A DNA stretch of 5,907 nucleotides from Caryophanales bacterium. Lineage in GTDB: Bacteria > Bacillota > Bacilli > Alicyclobacillales > SLC66. Under the pieces are notes generated by a model that was given only the letters and a program-made list of their open reading frames with translations, was not told the origin of the DNA and ran no database searches. How positions within the stretch are numbered: the stretch's first letter is position 1; the number at the start of each line of letters is the position of its first letter. A program made the translations under genes and the position numbers. Where the stretch lies: positions 1 to 5,907 of the forward strand of contig DAIELO010000080.1 in the NCBI GenBank assembly GCA_027341705.1, given 5' to 3'. Shown here in pieces: positions 4,408 to 5,907 of this stretch.

Positions 4408-5907
4408 ATGAAATTCAATCAAATGCCCTACGAGCGAATTGACTTTGATTCGTTTCGTCAGGGTTTTTTGCGTTTGCTGGATGATTTGAAGACGGCCTCC
4501 AGTTTTGCAGCGCAAAGCACAGCAGTGGAGGCAATCAACAAGTTGCGGCGTCAAATGGAATCATCTCGGGAAATTGCAATGATTCGCCATACCATTGACA
4601 CGACTAATGATTTTTATAAAGATGAACAGGATTATTTGGATGAAACGCAACCATTGTACCAGGGTATGGTGACTGAGTATTATCAAGTGTTGCTTGAATC
4701 ACCATTTCGTGCGGAATTAGAGCAACAGTGGGGACCACAGCTTTTTCGAACTGCAAAGAACATGCTGCGCACATTTGCCCCTGAGGTGGTCAGTGAACTT
4801 CAGCTGGAAAATAAACTTTCCAGTGAGTATACGAAACTAGTCGCCTCCGCTAAAATTTTATTTGAAGGGGAGGAAAAAACACTGCCCCAGTTGGTGCCCT
4901 TCATGCAATCATCCGATCGTGAAGTGCGCAAAAGGGCAGCTGATGCTTATTACGGTTTTTATGCGGACAATGGGGAAGAACTAGATCGTATCTACGATGA
5001 ACTAGTGAAAACACGCACCTCTATTGCTAAACAACTGGGATTTGATAATTTTGTCGGTCTCGCCTATGCAAGGTTGAATCGTACAGATTATGATGCGGCG
5101 ATGGTACAACAGTTTCGCGAACAGGTAAAATGTCACATCGTCCCGATCGCTAAGCGCTTGAGGGAACGTCAAACAGCGCGCATAGGGGTAGAACAACTTC
5201 AATATTATGACAGACCTTTTCAGTTTCCTAGTGGTAATCCTGAACCACATGGTTCGCCAGAATGGATTGTCGACAACGGAAAACGCATGTACCAGGAACT
5301 TTCACCAGAGACGGATGAATTTTTTGCCTATATGGTAGAAAATGAGCTTATGGATCTGGTCAGTAAACCAGGCAAAGCGGGCGGAGGCTACTGTACGTAC
5401 ATAGGTGAGTATGAAGCTCCGTTTATTTTTTCTAACTTTAATGGGACCGAAGGCGATATTGGCGTGTTAACACATGAAGCGGGGCACGCCTTTCAGGCCT
5501 ATTCCAGCCGCAACATCCCGGTTCCAGAATACATGATTCCCACATTTGATGCAGCGGAAATTCACTCGATGAGTATGGAGTTTTTCACTTGGCCGTGGAT
5601 GCAACTCTTTTTTGAAGAGGAAACAGATAAGTATAAATTTATGCACTTGAGTGATGCAGTGAACTTTATCCCCTACGGTGTATCGGTCGATGAGTTTCAG
5701 CACGTCGTCTATGAGAATCCTGAGTGGACTCCTGCCGAACGCAAGGCGGCCTGGCGTGGTATTGAGAGAAAATACTTAGGAATCAATGATCACGGTGGCA
5801 ATGATTTTCTGGAGCAAGGCGGTTACTGGCAGCACCAACTTCACATTTACACATCGCCTTTTTATTACATCGACTATACATTGGCGCAACTTTGCGCACT
5901 GCAATTC
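4408..5907 (+). CDS. M3-family oligoendopeptidase (zinc metallopeptidase), 3'-truncated by window edge
   Basis: Cytoplasmic zinc metallopeptidase expected to cut short oligopeptides during peptide turnover. The reading frame is open from ATG 4408 to the last base (500 codons, no stop). Family members are about 560-570 residues, so some 60-70 C-terminal residues are outside the window. The zinc site is visible: HEAGH at 356-360 (His356, catalytic Glu357, His360), with the third ligand probably Glu384 in the AAEIHSMSMEF segment, 24 residues after the second His, as in thimet/neurolysin-type M3 enzymes. Other family blocks are KAGGGYC (about 325-331), FIFSNFNG, and the C-terminal SPFYYIDYTLAQ block near 486-497, which belongs to the substrate-binding part of the catalytic domain. 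The N-terminal ~150 residues are helical and charged; there is no signal peptide. It resembles the oligoendopeptidase branch distinct from classical PepF, but I cannot confirm the subgroup. The start is backed by AGGAGG at 4393-4398, 9 nt before the ATG. Confidence 0.93.
   Translation, partial: MKFNQMPYERIDFDSFRQGFLRLLDDLKTASSFAAQSTAVEAINKLRRQMESSREIAMIRHTIDTTNDFYKDEQDYLDETQPLYQGMVTEYYQVLLESPFRAELEQQWGPQLFRTAKNMLRTFAPEVVSELQLENKLSSEYTKLVASAKILFEGEEKTLPQLVPFMQSSDREVRKRAADAYYGFYADNGEELDRIYDELVKTRTSIAKQLGFDNFVGLAYARLNRTDYDAAMVQQFREQVKCHIVPIAKRLRERQTARIGVEQLQYYDRPFQFPSGNPEPHGSPEWIVDNGKRMYQELSPETDEFFAYMVENELMDLVSKPGKAGGGYCTYIGEYEAPFIFSNFNGTEGDIGVLTHEAGHAFQAYSSRNIPVPEYMIPTFDAAEIHSMSMEFFTWPWMQLFFEEETDKYKFMHLSDAVNFIPYGVSVDEFQHVVYENPEWTPAERKAAWRGIERKYLGINDHGGNDFLEQGGYWQHQLHIYTSPFYYIDYTLAQLCALQF

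Noticed and set aside
5002..5250. Minus-strand frames within the M3 peptidase (also 5467-5703, and 4339-4554 over its start)
   Set aside because: They are antisense to an intact catalytic gene and lack ribosome sites and domain signatures. The CxxC-like Cys pair in the 5467-5703 frame is not enough to call a gene.
1..5907. Mobile element, CRISPR array, tRNA/rRNA or phage attachment site
   Set aside because: I found no transposase, long terminal repeats, regularly spaced repeats, tRNA cloverleaf or rRNA-like sequence on either strand.

Overview
The window looks like chromosomal DNA of a Gram-positive bacterium. Evidence: strong AGGAGG-type ribosome binding sites about 8-9 nt before ATG, a Sec signal peptide of Gram-positive type, a non-ATG start on the transporter, and moderate base composition (by eye somewhat under 50% GC). 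The gene set (GH1 beta-glucosidase, secreted BD-FAE-like esterase, 14-TM DHA2 efflux pump, SHOCT mini-protein, M3 oligoendopeptidase) would suit a Bacilli member such as an Alicyclobacillaceae or Bacillaceae relative. That placement is inference only; there is no rRNA or marker gene.

Layout: (1) bases 1-1211, plus strand, the C-terminal ~90% of a GH1 beta-glucosidase cut by the left edge. (2) bases 1203-2240, minus strand, a complete secreted alpha/beta-hydrolase of the BD-FAE/carboxylesterase type, converging on the glucosidase with a 9-bp tail overlap and no visible terminator. (3) bases 2241-2377, a compact divergent control region: an extended -10 promoter for the esterase, a candidate promoter for the pump, an 8-bp perfect inverted repeat over the esterase promoter, an 11-bp-period direct repeat and a tiny leader ORF. 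(4) bases 2378-4000, plus strand, a complete DHA2 (EmrB/QacA-type) MFS exporter with a doubtful non-ATG start. (5) bases 4074-4337, a small one-TM protein with a C-terminal SHOCT motif. (6) bases 4408-5907, plus strand, an M3-family oligoendopeptidase with an intact zinc site that runs off the right edge (500 codons visible).

Functionally, the beta-glucosidase (intracellular sugar release) and the exported esterase (removal of ester groups from extracellular substrates) could both belong to plant-polysaccharide use, but convergent orientation means they are not one operon. The pump, SHOCT protein and peptidase lie in the same direction with gaps of 73 and 70 nt; no terminator is visible between them, so co-transcription is possible, with a weak internal promoter candidate before the peptidase.

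I see no mobile element, CRISPR array, tRNA/rRNA gene or clear novel system. The most interesting parts are the divergent control region with the pump's odd translation start, and the uncharacterised SHOCT mini-protein preceded by an inverted repeat. Genes are mostly ordinary members of known families.
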